From: Desulfovibrio sp. UBA4079
Lineage (GTDB): Bacteria; Desulfobacterota; Desulfovibrionia; Desulfovibrionales; Desulfovibrionaceae
DNA: 23,079 nucleotides
NCBI GenBank assembly: GCA_002382645.1
Contig: DFYP01000118.1
Location: 6,624-29,702 of the forward strand
Reading direction: 5' to 3'
In this document: piece by piece, positions 21,709 to 23,079 of the stretch
Numbering within the stretch: the stretch's first letter is position 1
Layout of the letters: the number at the start of each line of letters is the position of its first letter
The notes under the pieces: generated by a model
The model's database searches: none
The model's input: the letters and a program-made list of their open reading frames with translations, nothing else
What the model was told of the DNA's origin: nothing
Made by a program: the position numbers and the translations under genes

Positions 21709-22256
21709 TTGCCCCCTCCCTGCACCGGATTGGGCCACCAGCGGCGGCCCGTCATCTTCTTCTGGATCTCGAACAGGCCCTCGAGGAGACCCTCGGGCCG
21801 GGGCGGACAGCCGGGGACGTAGACGTCCACCGGAATGAGATTGTCCACGCCCTCGACGATGCCGTACTGGCCCTTGAACCGGAACGGGCCGCCGGAGATG
21901 GCGCAGTTGCCCAGCGCCATGACGTACTTGGGCGCGGGCATCTGCTCGTAGAGGCGGACCACGGCCGGGGCCATCTTCTTGGTCACGGTGCCGGCCACGA
22001 TCATCAGGTCGGACTGGCGCGGGGACGGGCGGAAGACCTCGGCCCCGAAGCGGGAGATGTCGAAGCGGGCCATGCCCACGGCCATCATCTCAATGGCACA
22101 GCAGGCCAGGCCGAAGGTCATGGGCCACAGCGACATGGCCCGGCAGACGTCCAGAATGTTCTGGACGGCTTCCACCTTGATGACGGGCGGATCGATGCGC
22201 GCCCCGCCGGCGGTGAGAAATTCCGGCTTGGCTACAGCCGAATCTTGTGCGGCCAT
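21705..22256 (-). CDS. nuoB: NADH-quinone oxidoreductase subunit B (cluster N2)
   Basis: The protein has 183 residues and carries the terminal [4Fe-4S] cluster N2 that reduces quinone. The four ligands are C52 and C53 in FGLACCAIEMM, C118 in ALGNCAISGGPF and C150 in VPGCPPRPE. It has a normal length with a ~20-residue polar N-terminal extension. The ATG at 22254-22256 is preceded by AAAGGGG and lies inside the end of nuoA (25-base overlap). It overlaps nuoC by 4 bases. Confidence 0.96.
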   Translation of the reverse strand: MAAQDSAVAKPEFLTAGGARIDPPVIKVEAVQNILDVCRAMSLWPMTFGLACCAIEMMAVGMARFDISRFGAEVFRPSPRQSDLMIVAGTVTKKMAPAVVRLYEQMPAPKYVMALGNCAISGGPFRFKGQYGIVEGVDNLIPVDVYVPGCPPRPEGLLEGLFEIQKKMTGRRWWPNPVQGGGK

Positions 22257-22612
22257 GTGAACACCCCTTTTGCCCAGAAATAGATCACGGAGAGGCCCAG
22301 GAAGACCAGGAAGATGAAAACCTTGAAGAAGGCCAGCCAGCCCTCGGTGAGGTGGTACTGGACAGCCACCGGGAAGAGGTAGAGCACGTCGACGTCAAAG
22401 GCGAGGAAGATCAATGCATAAACGTAGTAGTTGACGCCGAATTTCGTCCAGGAGCTGCCGTAGGGGCGCATACCGCACTCATACGGCATGCCGATATCGC
22501 CGCCCCTGGCCCTCGGAGCTACCAGCGAAGCTAGGATCAACGGGCCTCCTGCGAAGAGGATGCCGACCACCAAGAACAAAATGATGGCGAGATGCAGCCA
22601 ACTAAAGACCAT
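22232..22612 (-). CDS. nuoA: NADH-quinone oxidoreductase subunit A
   Basis: The protein has 126 residues and three membrane helices. The loop after helix 1 has the conserved PYECG (43-47) with Cys46, which closes over the quinone site. Helix 2 has AFDVDVLYLFP; the family usually has Asp-Val-Glu, so the second acidic residue is Asp instead of Glu. It is the first gene of the operon. The ATG at 22610-22612 has AAGGAAGGG upstream at good spacing. Confidence 0.95.
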   Translation of the reverse strand: MVFSWLHLAIILFLVVGILFAGGPLILASLVAPRARGGDIGMPYECGMRPYGSSWTKFGVNYYVYALIFLAFDVDVLYLFPVAVQYHLTEGWLAFFKVFIFLVFLGLSVIYFWAKGVFTWPHKIRL

Positions 22613-22689
22613 AAGCCACCCTTCCTTACGGATGTAGCATCTGTAGTATTCAGAAAGAAGACACAGTCACAGCGGTCAGAAAAGTGGCT

Positions 22690-22731
22690 TTTATTTGCCC
22701 CAATTCAAGGGGGACGTCAACCCCTTTTTTT
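22690..22731 (-). promoter_or_regulatory. Candidate promoter of the complex I operon
   Basis: On the minus strand an A7 tract (22725-22731) precedes TTGACG (22715-22720), a 5/6 match to the -35 consensus; 19 bases later comes AATAAA (22690-22695), a 4/6 match to the -10. The spacing is a little long. A leader of about 70 bases would remain before nuoA. The same bases form a 6-base hairpin (AAGGGG/CCCCTT, 22707-22726) followed by T7 on the plus strand, where no gene needs terminating. Between 22732 and 22803, CGCCG and CGGCG can pair over a long loop followed by five T on the minus strand, a weak terminator for the GGDEF gene. Confidence 0.35.
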
Positions 22732-22803
22732 CAAAAACGCCGGTGGAATTGCGAGGAGCGAAGCGGCGTGGCCCGGGGCTTTCCCGGGAAATGCGGCGCG
22801 GGC

Positions 22804-23079
22804 TCAATCCGGCAGGGAGGAGGCAAAAAACAGCCGGTTGCCGCCGGACTTTTTGGCCGCGTACATGGCCGAGTCGGCACGGCTGACCAGGGCGCTGGCC
22901 TCCGTGGCGTTCTCCGGATAGAGGCTCACGCCCACCGAGGCGCCCAGGCGCAGTTCCTGGTCGCCCAGATAGAACGGCTCGACAAGAGCCGCGATGACGT
23001 TCTCCGCGGCGTTGACCACGCTCTCCAGGCCGGTGATCCGCTCCAGAAGCACGCCGAACTCGTCGCCGCCCAGGCGGGC
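22804..23079 (-). CDS. GGDEF-domain protein (diguanylate cyclase), C-terminal part
   Basis: The last 91 residues of a protein that enters from the right edge are visible. The fragment begins ARLGGDEFG, so the catalytic GGDEF motif is intact, and continues through 'LGASVGVSLYPENATEASALVSRADSAMYAAKKSGGNR', the usual second half of the domain. The protein ends 9 residues after 'GGNRLF'. GGDEF enzymes make cyclic di-GMP from two GTP in the cytoplasm. The sensory N-terminus is not in the window. It is on the same strand as the complex I operon, 191 bases upstream of nuoA, and is probably a separate transcription unit. Confidence 0.92.
   Translation of the reverse strand, partial: ARLGGDEFGVLLERITGLESVVNAAENVIAALVEPFYLGDQELRLGASVGVSLYPENATEASALVSRADSAMYAAKKSGGNRLFFASSLPD

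Overview
The window looks like chromosomal DNA of a high-GC member of the Desulfovibrionales (sulfate-reducing Desulfobacterota). I infer this from three things: a GAK-type gene cluster (HprK-related kinase B, ATP-grasp, amphi-Trp and XXXCH proteins), which I know mainly from Desulfovibrio-like genomes; a complex I operon that lacks the NADH module and carries MrpD-like subunits; and strong G/C preference at third codon positions. There are no rRNA or tRNA genes, insertion sequences, CRISPR arrays or phage genes, and no gene-free stretch longer than about 200 bases.

Region 1 (1-5631, minus strand) is a tightly packed six-gene operon. Read from its promoter it encodes an XXXCH protein, a PHP-like phosphoesterase, an amphi-Trp protein, a PhoU-aminoglycoside-phosphotransferase-like fusion, a RimK-like ATP-grasp ligase and an HprK-related kinase that runs off the left edge. 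This matches the uncharacterised 'GAK' (grasp and kinase) system. Its promoter carries four 11-base units that look like a PhoB (Pho-box) array, spaced correctly from a -10 element. Together with the PhoU domain this suggests a phosphate-responsive phosphorylation/ligation pathway. It is the most promising undescribed system here.

Region 2 (5686-10927) holds single genes: shikimate kinase (minus), a divergent YchF-like GTPase (plus), a CgeB-like glycosyltransferase (plus), then a convergent pair of minus-strand genes for an orphan YnjB-like substrate-binding lipoprotein and a small HsdR_N-type protein whose nuclease motif is degenerate.

Region 3 (10994-22612, minus) is one long operon for complex I: nuoA-B-C-D-H-I-J-K, an MrpD/NuoL-like gene, a small two-helix membrane protein, a second MrpD-like gene, nuoM and nuoN, closed by a clear intrinsic terminator. 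nuoE, nuoF and nuoG are absent, so the electron donor is probably ferredoxin, flavodoxin or another cytoplasmic carrier rather than NADH directly. There are four antiporter-like subunits instead of the usual three. The second MrpD-like protein has Asn where the helix-7 lysine is expected, and NuoI carries an unusually long charged insert between its two iron-sulfur motifs.

Region 4 (22804-23079, minus) is the C-terminal end of a GGDEF (diguanylate cyclase) protein that enters from the right edge.
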